24,156 bases of DNA from Funneliformis mosseae (lineage: Eukaryota; Glomeromycota; Glomeromycetes; Glomerales; Glomeraceae), in contig CAJVPP010000962.1 in NCBI GenBank assembly GCA_910592005.1, positions 1 through 24,156 on the forward strand. The letters run 5' to 3'. The notes under the pieces are model-generated. The model did not search any database. It had not been told where the DNA came from and saw only the letters and a list, made by a program, of their open reading frames with translations. The position numbers were made by a program, and so were the translations under genes. Below, piece after piece: positions 9,950 to 19,490 of this stretch. Numbering within the stretch: position 1 is the stretch's first letter; each line of letters starts with the position of its first letter.

Positions 9950-11240
9950 ATCTTATCACTATGTAAGGAAGTTGCTGCAGTTCTTGACATTGAAAAAGCA
10001 ACAGTTGTATAAATAGTTACTGAATATAACTAAAGTAATTTAGAGAACTTTAAATAAAATTGATTGATTAAAGAGAAAACTTAATTATGATTTAATTAAA
10101 ATTATTCATAGTATTATCATTTCCTCTAATATTTCTAGTTTACCATTTTTAACATTTATTTTATTAAAGAAATTTGAAGAAAATGTTATATAATTTCAAA
10201 ATAACAGCTTCTGCATTTACTTTATATATTAAATAAAGTATTGTTATAATCATGATGAATATCAAAATATATTATATAAATCCTCTGAAAATATGATCTT
10301 TTGTAATATTTATTTATAAAGTTAGTTTAAAAATTTATAAGATAAAAATAAGATTATAATTAATTAAAGATATTTTTAGATGAGTCTTATTATCAATTAC
10401 ATTGTATTATAGGTCTTATTTGGATATCAAATCATGGAGTTATATATAAAGTTGACACATATTTCTAATTATTATTTTTAGTGTTATTGTTGTAATATGT
10501 AATAATAATATCAATAAACTTTTTAGTGGAATCATTCCTAATTTTCTTTTATTATGTAATCTCTATCAATTAAACTATCTTCTTTAAGAGAAAAAAAATA
10601 AGCAAATACTGATGAATTAATTAATATTTCTAATATACTTTGAAATTCAAATATTATATCAAATAATGTCAATTATTATAATACTTTACAGCTAAAATAT
10701 TTAAAGATTTTTTCAATAAATTTTGTGTTAATATCAAAAAGTGTTATAATTTAGTTATAATTTATATGAATAGTGCTTAATATCATAAATATTAAATTGA
10801 ATAAATATCAATATCAAATTTAAGAAAGGATATGATGATTATATAGTTATTATTAGCAAATGTTAACATTTTAGAAAATTTTAGCAGAGCAGAATTTTAT
10901 AAATTAATAAAACAAAATAAATCTAATGTTTTTTTTATATGTATTTAAATAATTAATAATATAGTCACATTTATTTTATACTTCATTTTACTATTGTAAA
11001 CTTTAATCAATTAAGAGAATTTGGTCAATTGTAAAAGATGTGATTACTAGAATTAGTCTTTATCTTAACTTTTTACTATTAAAGACAAATTATTGTAAGT
11101 ATAAAGATAATGTTAATTCTAAAATTATTGTTAGGTTTTAAAAAAAATGATTTAATAAGACTATAAAATATAAAGATTTAAGTGATAATATTTTATTAGT
11201 TAAAAATAATTATAAAGATTTTGAAATTGAAGAAGTTGAT
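9950..11240 (+). pseudogene. Decayed IS630/Tc1/mariner-superfamily transposase, wide DD-E spacing
   Basis: Near 9960-10060 a helix-turn-helix reads KEVAAVLDIEKATVV then IVTEYN-SNLENFK. The first catalytic region reads FLDESYYQLHCIIG-IWIS with Asp at 10379-10381. The second reads NLVIIYMNSA-YHKY (10750-10790), where Asn (10769-10771) replaces the expected Asp. The third reads TSFYYCKL-SIKRIWSIVK (10970-11030); relatives have TPPYHCEL.PIE, so Pro became Ser/Phe, His became Tyr and the catalytic Glu became Lys (11013-11015). Between the second and third sites lie about 81 codons, including RAEFYKLIKQNKS. This is far wider than the 34-37 of ordinary Tc1/mariner proteins and resembles the DD82E (Sailor) group. 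Stops and single-base indels are many. Ends and inverted repeats were not found. Confidence 0.72.
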
Positions 11241-11972
11241 AACTAGTAAACTTTTTATATATCTTTAAAACTTTAATAAAATTTATATTAAAATATATCT
11301 TAAAACTTAAAGTATTAATAAAATAAATTTAATCATTCATATTAATTTTTAGAAAAATTTTTTTATTATAAATATATTAATGTATCAACTTTTATATACT
11401 AGATTATAATAAAGATATAATATTAGTAATAGTAATAATTAAAATTTATTGTATATTATATTGAATATAATTATATATAATTATATAATTATATCAGTAT
11501 TTTCATACTACTTATTTGTATTTTCAAATTTAGAATTTATATTATTATAATTATATTTTTGATTTAAACTAAAAGATAATTTACTATTAAAGATAATTTA
11601 TGATTTGTAATAATATTGAATGAAAAGATACATTTGATGAATGATTAAAAGGATAAAAATATTAAAATAGCAATATTGAATAATAATAAATTAATAGACG
11701 TAGTGAATACTATAGCAACTAATATTTATATATTATTATTTTTTTGATAAACATACTTATTATTATATTAAAGGTTAAAAAATTGGAAGAGTATCATCTA
11801 TAATATTTTATTCATTTAATTATATTAAAATAAAAAATAGCAAAATTTAAATTTTTATATAATTTTTGATTAAATTAAATTATAAATGTTAATTATTTTA
11901 AATAAAATATTATTAAGCTTAAGTATTATATTATTAGAATAAAAAGGTTATTTACTAACAAGGTGTTTAAGA
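11241..11972. other. Gene-free A+T-rich interval
   Basis: Poly-A/T tracts and short simple-sequence runs (taattatatataattatat near 11470). I see no protein similarity, RNA gene or clear inverted repeat. It probably holds the 3' end of the preceding transposon. Confidence 0.5.
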
Positions 11973-11974
11973 TA

Positions 11975-12010
11975 TAAAGGGTTATCAAAAGTTTCTAAAT
12001 GAATTTTATG
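11975..12010. repeat. Left terminal inverted repeat of the Tc1-like element
   Basis: Pairs with the complement of 13279-13318. The core ggttatca, aagtttct is shared. The left copy has more transitions and is slightly shorter inside. Confidence 0.85.
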
Positions 12011-12104
12011 CAATATAAAATGCTTAATTTTTAAAACTCAACCAAAAAAACTTTATTAAAACTTTATTTTAAACTTATCAAAACCTACATTTTGTATTAT
12101 TAAA

Positions 12105-13141
12105 CTAGTATTTAATTGGAACACTTTTTGTCGTAATTACTGCTTGAATTTGTGCTAGCATACTATTGACTAAATTTTTGATCAGACATTTCAAAATTGC
12201 TTTCATGCATTTTTAATATCCCTTTCAAGTTCAGCAAGATTAGTTGGCTTTTTCTTTTTATTTCTAATTTTCTTTTTGACTTCAGCCTATAAATTTTCAA
12301 TTAGGTTAAGGTCTAGACTTTGAGTGAGCTAAGAAAGAATGTGCAGATTTTTTTTTGCATAAAATGATGATGTAACCTTTGTTTTGTAAGATCTAGCATT
12401 ATCTTCTTAAAACAAACTATTGTTTCTTGAAAACATATATTTCATTATAGATAAAGTATATTTTCATAGTATTTTAATGTAAGTAGCTTCAGTTGCTGAT
12501 CTATGAAGTAGTATAATCAGTCCCATCCCTTTTTATAAAAAATAATTCCAAAATATGTGGCTTAGGCTGTGTTTAACTGTGATTGAAACACAAGAGAATG
12601 ACCATTCATCTTTTAGTTCTCTTCATACTCTGCTAGTATAATTTTGCTAAAATTGAGTAAAGGTCGATTCATCATTCTATAATACTTTTGCCCAATCATT
12701 TTTTGTCTAACTTTTATTTTCTAAATATCATACAAGTCATGCCTCTTTATTTGTTAGTGAAATGAGAGGTTTTCATCATGTAATACAACTTCTTAGTCCA
12801 AGTGAATGAAGGGTATAACAAATGATAATTTCTGAAATATTCTGGCTTGTTTTTTTTCCATAGTTCTTTTATTCCAGTAGCACATAATCATTAATTTTAT
12901 GCTTTTTGTTTATTATCAAACATTTAAGCTGATTGCAATTCATGATATCAATCAGGTGCGGTTATCTGAGATGAGACTTAGAATCAATAGATCCAGTTTC
13001 AGCATACCTTTTTAATGTATCATAAACTGTTAATTTGTCACATCGAATAGTTTCTGCAATCTGATTATACAAATTGCCATTTTTATAAAAATAAAATATG
13101 GCATCTTGTTGTTTTGCAGTTAATTTATTATTTTTTCTCAT
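12105..13141 (-). pseudogene. Tc1-like transposase (DD34E), broken
   Basis: The N-terminal part is open (12962-13159): MRKNNKLTAKQQDAIFYFYK begins at 13141 (an upstream in-frame ATG lies at 13159), then IAETIRCDKLTVYDTLKRYAETG, a helix-turn-helix for binding the inverted repeats. The catalytic core reads KVLWNDESTF (Asp at 12671-12673), EDNARSYKTK (Asp at 12401-12403) and DLNLIENL (Glu at 12296-12298). Exactly 34 residues separate the last two, so the DD34E triad is intact. The C-terminus reads NSMLAQIQAVITTKSVPIKY and stops at 12105. In-frame stops replace Gln and Trp throughout, and a one-base frameshift lies near 12205-12215. Original length about 345 residues, usual for Tc1. It would have cut and pasted the element at TA. 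Confidence 0.92.
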
Positions 13142-13278
13142 TGTTGCAGTTGTAACCACAATTTGTTAAAAAAATAAAGTGAGAAAAAAAAATGAAGTTA
13201 AAAATGTTTTTTAAGACAAATAAACAAAAATAACCCATACTTGTATAATAAACATTACCTTTTTCATATAGCAATCGC

Positions 13279-13318
13279 ATTCCTAAAGTCACGTTCAGAA
13301 ACTTATGATAACCTTCTG
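13279..13318. repeat. Right terminal inverted repeat of the Tc1-like element
   Basis: Ends aaacttatgataaccttctg, followed by the TA target copy at 13319-13320. The better preserved of the two ends. Confidence 0.85.
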
Positions 13319-13394
13319 TATTTTGCCATTTGACATTTATTTAATTCAGTTATTTAATACACTTAAATCTCACTTTACTTCTACTTTTTCTCTT

Positions 13395-14720
13395 CAATTT
13401 TATACGGATTGTTCTCTTACTTCTTTAAGTTCTTCAAATTGCCAGTTGGGTATTGTATGGTTATAAACTAATCCAAATTAGTCTATACTTTCTTTTAATG
13501 CTACTCTTTTATCATAAAGTCCTTCTCCACTCTTGCTGAAATTATTGCCATATTGGCTGCAATGTATGCTTCACCTTTAAACTCTAATATTAAAATCTAT
13601 ACTGATTTACAAATTGCTATCTCCTTCTTTCAGAAACTTTCCTTTCTTTTCTATGACTCCTTATCTATCAATTCTGCTTTCAAAATACCTTATTTTTATA
13701 TTTGGTCAATGTTATTTGGTTTCATTGTATAAAATAATATTTCCATCTTGTTCACTTAAGTACAAGCTTATAGTGATGACCTTCTTAATAATATTATTGA
13801 CAAATTAGCAAAACAAGTTCCTGTTCAACTATTATCTATCAACAAAGAATATCTGGGTTCAGGATACTACCTTTGTCACAATTTCATTTTAATTATAGCT
13901 TCACATCATCTCTTTATTAAAAACAAAATGCAAGTTATCTGAGCAGACTTTCTACTATCACTTTCTTACTTAGACAACTATCGTGATAAATTCATAGATT
14001 AGCCTCATCTCTTCAAGTCCTAAATGATGAAGAGTCTTCTCATAAGATATCTTTTATAAGTTGCTTTAAAAAGAAATTTAAAATTAAAATACTGCTTCAA
14101 ATGCTTCTTACTTTAAAAGTAGTATACTCTCGTATCCTTGATACTTATACCTCACTAAGATGTTTCTATTGTTATTCTTACACTGAAGATTTTGAACACC
14201 TATAGCTATATCCTAATAATAAATTGAACATCTAAGATTTAATTGCTTCACATAAATCAACATTTATCACTTACTTTAAAAAGTTAAATACTCTTTATAA
14301 TGATTTACTTGTTCAAGAAATATTATCAGATTCCATCTGAAATATATCACTTAGCTCAACTGATTTTTGGTTCTTTGACCTACTTAAAGACATTGTACCT
14401 TTATCTCTGTCAGATAAAGTAATAGCTTACTTGTCTGCTAAATGTTTAATGCATAGCCTCTTATCATCACTTTACTATAATATTTACACATCTTGTCATG
14501 AGTTATGGACTAAAAGAAATGCTATTCTCAATGAATGGAAAGTTGTTAATAATATTAAAAAGATTATACAATCCCTTGGATCTCCTCAGATTTTTTACAC
14601 TTCTCTACTCTTTCCTTAACATCAAACTCTCATCCTTTTTAGCAGTTATCGCCTATAGCTTCTATTGGTCAAATTTTTGGAATGGCAGTAATTATGTCTT
14701 CTCTTTCAGATATTTAATAA
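13395..14720 (+). pseudogene. LINE ORF2 C-terminal part: RNase H and zinc finger
   Basis: RNase H begins QFYTDCSL with Asp at 13407-13409. The frame slips and continues STLAEIIAILAAMYASPLN and IKIYTDLQIAI, then QAYSDDLLNNIIDKLAKQV near 13765-13820: the D-E-D residues and the final A/D motif of LINE RNase H are all visible. At 14161-14211 a zinc finger reads CFYC, SYTEDFEH, then L-stop-L-Y where relatives have LWLC, so its last Cys is now Tyr. From 14431 to 14619 a stop-free tail contains YNIYTSCHELWTKRNAILN. The remaining stops mostly replace Gln or Trp. RNase H removes template RNA during target-primed reverse transcription. Confidence 0.85.
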
Positions 14721-14914
14721 CTGTATAATAGTTCAGTCTAGTTTAGGTTTCTTTCTTTTCTTTCTATTTATAGTTTAATTTAGTAAAATGTAGGTTGGTA
14801 TTAATAAAGTAGTTTAGTTAAATTATTTATAAATATTTTTGTATTTTCTATTTTATTATATGTATCTAGTATTATATAAATTTAATAAAGATCATACAAA
14901 ACTGCTGCATTTTC

Positions 14915-14929
14915 AAAAAAAAAAAAAAA
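14915..14929 (+). other. LINE poly-A tail
   Basis: Fifteen A in a row immediately after ctgctgcattttc; marks the 3' end of the LINE on the plus strand. Confidence 0.85.
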
Positions 14930-14933
14930 TATA

Positions 14934-15027
14934 TTGGTTACTCTTCAAGATTTTGGCTTTAAAATAAATATAAATTATGATTTTAGTCTTCATAGTTAAC
15001 CTGTTATAAGCCTTTAAAAATAACCAA
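14934..15027. mobile_element. Candidate 94-bp MITE
   Basis: Starts ttggtta and ends taaccaa, with TA on both sides (14932-14933 and 15028-15029). Weaker pairing continues inward (ggct against agcc). No coding capacity. The inverted repeat is short, so chance is possible in such A+T-rich DNA. Confidence 0.35.
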
Positions 15028-15220
15028 TAATATTTACATTTCTTTTATAAGCTACTATAAATGCATATCTATTTAAATATATCATTTAACTTAGTCTTAA
15101 GTTAGAAAATTAATGTTAAATGTTTCCTCTTCTTTATATATTATACAATAATTTTTTGATTTCATCTATATAAAAATTTTTATTAAATATATTCATATGA
15201 TTTTATGCAATTTTAATATA

Positions 15221-15250
15221 CAATAGCAGTTATAAGTATTTAACTGCCTC
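15221..15250. repeat. Left terminal inverted repeat of the second Tc1-like element
   Basis: Pairs with the complement of 16457-16486. All visible mismatches in the first 20 bases are transitions. Confidence 0.85.
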
Positions 15251-15312
15251 TAATTTTGGCTACAAGTAAATAAATTCAAAAATTTTTTTTTATTTAAAAA
15301 ATACATAATCAA

Positions 15313-16391
15313 TTAACTAAAATTAATATGTTATATAATTACATCTGATTCTATAAATGCAACTATACATCTTTTCATACTAGCTACTAAATTTGTGATA
15401 AATATAGGTAATAATCAATTCTATTTTTTTGTAAGTTTTCCCTTTAACCCTTTAATTGATTGAATTTTTTTTTATATATTAATTTTTATTAACCTCTAAA
15501 TATTTTCTATAGGGTTTTGATCTAGAGATATTGATGACCAAGAAAGTATCTCAATACCATTTTCTTCCTTCTATTTTTTCACGATTTTTGATCGATGCTT
15601 TGGATTATTATTTTCTTACAAGATCCAATCTATGTTACCTTCACCAAAAAGTTTAAAGGTAGAAGTCAGAAGACCCTGCTTATAAATAGTATATATAAAT
15701 TTAACATTAAGGTTTCTCTGAAAGCAAAATAGCTTATCAAATTCAGAAGTAGAAAAACATCTCTAAACATGAACTTTTAGTTGATGCTTAATAGAACGAA
15801 ACACTTTTTTTATATCAGAAAACTGCCAAACCTTTTTTTTAATATATATAATTGAAATATACTCTCATCTGTAAAAACAACTCAGTTCCAATCAAAATTC
15901 TTATGTTTTTTTGCCCATTGTAACCTTTTCTTTTAATGGTTTTCTTTAAGTAAAGGTTTAAAATTTTCATTACTAAACTTTTCTTCAGACTTACAAAGAT
16001 GTCACCTTACTATTTCTACACTAAGTTTAATACCTCTTTCTTTTATTTTTTTTTGTATTTAAATGGCTGTTATATTATGTTCTTTCTCTATCATCTTTAC
16101 AATCTTGTCATTTTATTTTACGAATATTATACAAGGTCACTCTGGTCTTTCTGAAGTACTTAAGTCCCAATTTTCATGATATCTTTTAATCTAATAAATA
16201 GCTGTAGACTTATTACAATATACCTATTTAGCAATAAATATAAAACTAAACTTTGAACCAGCTGAATGCTTACATAAAAAGACAATTTCATATTATTTTT
16301 CTAAAGAAATTTCTATTTTTCAAACGAAAGTTTGATGATCATTTAAATTTTTTTTTATATCATTGATACTTATAAATTTACAAGTGATCAT
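15313..16391 (-). pseudogene. Second Tc1-like transposase (DD34E), complete in length but full of stops
   Basis: From ATG at 16391 to TAA at 15313 the protein can be read end to end, about 359 residues. It opens MITCKFISIND; a helix-turn-helix region follows (VYCNKSTAIY then IKRYHENWDL). The core has RLQWAKKHKNFDWN then VVFTDESIF (Asp at 15867-15869), NPKHRSKIVKK preceded by Asn (15610-15612) where the second catalytic Asp belongs, and LDQNPIENI (Glu at 15505-15507), with 34 residues between the last two. The end reads NLVASMKRCIVAFIES. About seventeen stops fall where Gln, Trp or Arg is expected. The length is one base short of whole codons; an A-run read as eight T on the plus strand (15833-15840) explains it. 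Confidence 0.92.
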
Positions 16392-16456
16392 ATATTGTGT
16401 TACATTATATTTCTGAAAAATTTAAGGGGTAGTTATATAATAATTTTGGACGATCT

Positions 16457-16486
16457 CTGGTAATCAGATACTTATGACCACTATTG
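16457..16486. repeat. Right terminal inverted repeat of the second Tc1-like element
   Basis: Ends taatcagatacttatgacca then ctattg, followed by TA at 16487-16488. Confidence 0.85.
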
Positions 16487-16488
16487 TA

Positions 16489-16859
16489 AATTATATATGA
16501 TAATTTTCTTTTAACGTTAATTATAAATAAATTTTCTAATAAAAGAATCAATTATTAATTAAATAATCTAATAAAATTAATGTAAATTCTTTAGTGAATA
16601 AAATATTTTTATGTATAATTATATATTATAACTATAATAATGCTATAATTTTTTATGTTATCAATATATCTCTTAAAATATTTATATATACAATTAATAA
16701 TAAAAAAAATCATAATCATTAAAATTGAATTAAATAGAATTGAAAAATTATTGATAAAATTATAATAACTTAATTTTTACAAATAAAAAAAAAAAACTTT
16801 CTACTGAAATTATTTATTTAGAATAAAAGAGTTATAAATCTATTATTTTTTAAATTTAA
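16489..16859. other. Gene-free A+T-rich interval
   Basis: Poly-A and poly-T tracts and short repeats; no domain recognised. It may contain the ruined N-terminal DNA-binding part of the following pogo-like gene. Confidence 0.45.
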
Positions 16860-17640
16860 ACTTATTCTTAAGAAATTTGTATTAAATTATCAACATGAAT
16901 AATTTTAAATAATATAATTTTAGTTAAAAAAGCTAAATTATTAGTAAATAGATTAAAAATTTCTGAAAATAGATTACAAATTTCTAATGAATAGTTTTAT
17001 AGTTTTAAAAATATAATAGAATTCATTAACAAAAATTTTAAAGAGAAGCAAAATCTACTGATTAAATTACTATTCTTAAAATTTTACTAGAATTATATGT
17101 AAAATATGTTAAATATCTTTTGAATGAATTTATAATATAGATAAAACTGAATTTTTTATTAGTATGTATTATATTTTACTATATTTCATTTGATTTATAT
17201 AATCAAAGAATTGTATTTATACTTTTTGGTAGATTAAAATCTGATTAAATACTAGCTATAAGATATTTTTCTAAATGTAAAAAAATAAAAAATGTCTTTT
17301 TATAGCTTTATATACTAATGCTAATAAATTTTATAAATTACTTCCTTTAATAATTAGAAATATATAAATCTATAGTGTTTTAAAAATATTAATATCTAAA
17401 ATTTACTTATAATATATTAAAATAACACTAATATTTATAACTATCTTTTAAGATTATCTTTAAGACTTTATTATAAAATTAGTTAAATATAGAGTTTAAT
17501 ACATTTATTACTTTTTAATAATTATATCAGCTAAAGAAAATACTGCAATTATGTAATATTTATAGTTTTAGTTATCCTTTTAAGCATTTTGTAAGTAAAT
17601 TTATCACAATTTTATTTAATAATTAAAATTATTTATAATA
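16860..17640 (+). pseudogene. pogo/Tigger-like transposase remnant (CENP-B domain plus DDE)
   Basis: At 16921-17030 VKKAKLLVNRLKISENRLQI then YSFKNIIEF resembles the second helix-turn-helix of CENP-B/pogo proteins. YNIDKTEFF (17131-17157) stands where family members have YNMDETGLF; the catalytic Asp (17140-17142) remains but the next Glu is Lys and Gly is Glu. From 17311 onward YTNANKFYKLLPLIIRKY and CFKNINI are the hallmark stretch after the first catalytic residue (TNADG..KLPPLVIGK..NPRCFKNI). Beyond 17450 similarity fades and I cannot place the second Asp. Stops and frameshifts are frequent. Element ends were not found. Confidence 0.75.
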
Positions 17641-17905
17641 TTTTTAAATATTTTTAAAATAATTTATTTAAAAATTAATACTTTTATAATAAATTTTATG
17701 ATATTTTCTAAGTAAAAATTCAAAAAAAATGTAATTAATTAGTGATACCTTAAAGATAAATATATGATAAATCATTATGAAAAAAATTAAAATTTTAAAC
17801 TTATATATCTTGTTATCTATTAATCTCAGAAATATGAAAATATAATCATTTAATAGACTTTAATGAGATAAATCCAACAAATTAAATTTTATTTTCTTGT
17901 AATTA
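17641..17905. other. Short gene-free A+T-rich interval
   Basis: Lies between the pogo-like remnant and the LINE poly-T. Nothing recognised; no clear LINE target duplication. Confidence 0.45.
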
Positions 17906-17919
17906 TTTTTTTTTTTTTT
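17906..17919 (-). other. Poly-A tail of the minus-strand LINE (read as poly-T)
   Basis: A run of 14 T on the plus strand, just beyond the LINE's 3' untranslated region. Marks the LINE's 3' end. Confidence 0.8.
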
Positions 17920-17999
17920 AAAGATACAGTGATGCAATATTTTATTATAAAAATTAGTTTCAGTATAACATATATAAAATCCCAAAACGAGTATATAAG

Positions 18000-18730
18000 T
18001 AGAAAAATAAAAATTGCTGCTTAATATTTATTACTAAAAAACTAATTCTCACCTGACCAACCAGTTATCTTGTCTGATTCTGATTGTAAAGATTTACTGA
18101 ATAATCATCAATATCAAACTAACTAAAGGAATCATTAGAGCAACTGGTTATTACCTGTTAAGAAAAGGGACTAATATCAATCATATTTGTAAGAGTTATT
18201 AATTAAAGTAATATAATCTAGGGTGTCTGTATTGTTGGTAAATAAAGTATTAGAAAAATTATTAATAGAAAAAGTAACATTAGATGTAGTAAAATTGCTT
18301 TTTTTCTGTCACTTTGTTATGTATAAGGATCTTTCTTTATCTAAAGTTAAAACACATCTAATTTTTCATATATTATTATAGGCTTGAATGAAAACAAAAT
18401 TGAAAAAGAGGAAAGAATAGATGAAGTTATAAAAAAAGATTTAATAAATGTTATTAAGATTGATGATAAAATAGTAGGAACAATGCCTTTAATATTATCA
18501 ATAAAAGAGAAATCATGTAGATTTGCTCTTAATGATTATATTGAATGTGAGGGTTTAAAAGATTATTAATATTATCTGCAAATGCAGATTTGAAGGTATG
18601 AATAAATAATTGTAGCTTTAGGTGAGCTATGGATTTAGAGATCAGGGATTGAATATATTGTTTGATAGTAAGACAAAGCCAAAGATGGTTGAAGTCTTCA
18701 TTGTGGTTATTACAGTGGTAATATTTCCAG
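18000..18730 (-). pseudogene. LINE ORF2 C-terminus with zinc finger
   Basis: On the minus strand, 18720-18673 reads YHCNNHNEDFNHLWLC, the zinc finger seen also at 14161-14211 (there CFYC...EDFEHL). The first Cys of the pair is now Tyr; the second Cys, the His and the final Cys remain. Downstream, the tail towards 18000 is readable only in pieces. A plus-strand frame at 18384-18569 lies across this tail and has no protein support. Confidence 0.7.
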
Positions 18731-19039
18731 AATGGTAAATATAATTGAGGTTGAGTGGCTTTTATGAATTGAACTGTCAGAAGCTATTCAAGAAGAAATT
18801 TAAGTTTTCTACTATGACTTCTTATTTCGACAAAAGTTGTAATAGATGCTGATCTAGTTTGAATGAAGTGAAAGATTAAAATCTAATTTACTTATAAGTA
18901 TTAATACTTAGTATTACATTTGAGGTGATAATAGTCAGAGAAATGTTTAGTATTAGTATAATCTTTTAAGAAGGAACGTAAAGGGTAATGTATAGGAATA
19001 TTATTAAACGTAAGTATATAATTAATAAAAGGAATATGA

Positions 19040-19490
19040 TTTAAGGATAAATTAAGGAGGGAGAAAGGAGAGAAGATTTTGCTAAATAGTTAGCTTTATC
19101 ATTATATAGATCATTAGAGTGAGCAGCAACTTTAAAAAAAGAGATAGTTATTTGTCGTTTCTTGATGACTTTAAAAATAATTAACCAAAAAATATAAAAA
19201 GGAACTTTAAACATAAGTGAAGGTATTATATTGCATTTGATCTAAATATATAATGGTAGGTATAGATAAGAGCTAAACTGTCAGTGTAAACAGAAATTGA
19301 GGAAAATGAAAAAACAAATTAAAAGGACTAAAGGAGAGCAAATATTTCAGCATTAGTAGAATTAGCCTAGATAGCAGAAATAGCAGCTGAGAATTCTATA
19401 TTTACAGAGTCATATACTAAACAAAATGCAGAACTTAAATATGATATAAAAGGTAAAGGGACGAATTTGTGAGATCTATCTGTATAAAAT
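19040..19490 (-). pseudogene. LINE RNase H domain
   Basis: On the minus strand it reads FYTDRSHKFVPLPF with the first Asp at 19478-19480, then NSTNAEIFALL (the Glu), SVYTDSLALIYTY (Asp at 19280-19282), and FFKVAAHSNDLYNDKANYLAKSS near the end (the final K-A-H..D...D.A..LAK motif, with one Asp now Asn). All key blocks of a LINE RNase H are present in order, with stops at likely Gln/Trp positions (several between 19300 and 19370). It lies after RT and before the zinc finger. Confidence 0.85.

Larger units (their letters stand above)
11975..13318 (-). mobile_element. Tc1-like DNA transposon with TIRs and TA duplications
   Basis: The two ends form an inverted repeat. The left end (from 11975) begins taaagggttatcaaaag; the right end read on the minus strand (from 13318) begins cagaaggttatcataag. 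Similarity continues through gtttct and the next ~20 bases. Both ends are flanked by TA (11973-11974 and 13319-13320), the target of Tc1/mariner elements. The single gene inside is on the minus strand. Length is about 1.34 kb, normal for an autonomous Tc1 element. The right end directly abuts LINE sequence, so it may have landed in that LINE, although no LINE sequence is recognised to its left. Confidence 0.9.
13321..14929 (+). mobile_element. 3' fragment of a LINE (non-LTR retrotransposon)
   Basis: Holds only the last part of a LINE: RNase H, a connecting region, a zinc finger, a C-terminal tail, a 3' untranslated region and a poly-A tail of 15 A at 14915-14929. Same domain order and motifs as the minus-strand LINE on the right. 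The left edge coincides with the Tc1-like element's TA duplication. Either the LINE was already 5'-truncated, as is usual for LINEs, or the Tc1-like element cut it; no upstream LINE part is recognised to the left. Confidence 0.85.
15221..16486 (-). mobile_element. Second Tc1-like DNA transposon with TIRs and TA duplications
   Basis: The left end begins caatagcagttataagtatt; the right end read on the minus strand begins caatagtggtcataagtatc. Both are preceded by TA (15219-15220; 16487-16488). The inner bases stay similar for about 30 bp. Length about 1.27 kb with one minus-strand gene. The ends differ from those of the element at 11975-13318, so this is another family. Confidence 0.9.

Noticed and set aside
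13614..13808. Plus-strand open frame of 64 codons
   Set aside because: It is a shifted frame of the LINE RNase H; the correct frame shows the RNase H motifs.
14498..14728. Plus-strand open frame of 76 codons
   Set aside because: It overlaps the true LINE tail frame (14431-14619) in another phase and has no motif support.
2619..16391. Alternative genetic code with TAA/TAG read as Gln and TGA as Trp
   Set aside because: Reading stops that way gives good protein similarity, but real frameshifts remain, catalytic residues are also changed, stops fall at Arg positions too, and both TGA and TAG stand for Trp. Mutational decay explains all of this; a code change does not.
18384..18569. Lys/Glu-rich plus-strand open frame that could pass for a small gene
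   Set aside because: It lies across the minus-strand LINE tail between zinc finger and poly-A; no motif, no promoter and no conserved neighbour.
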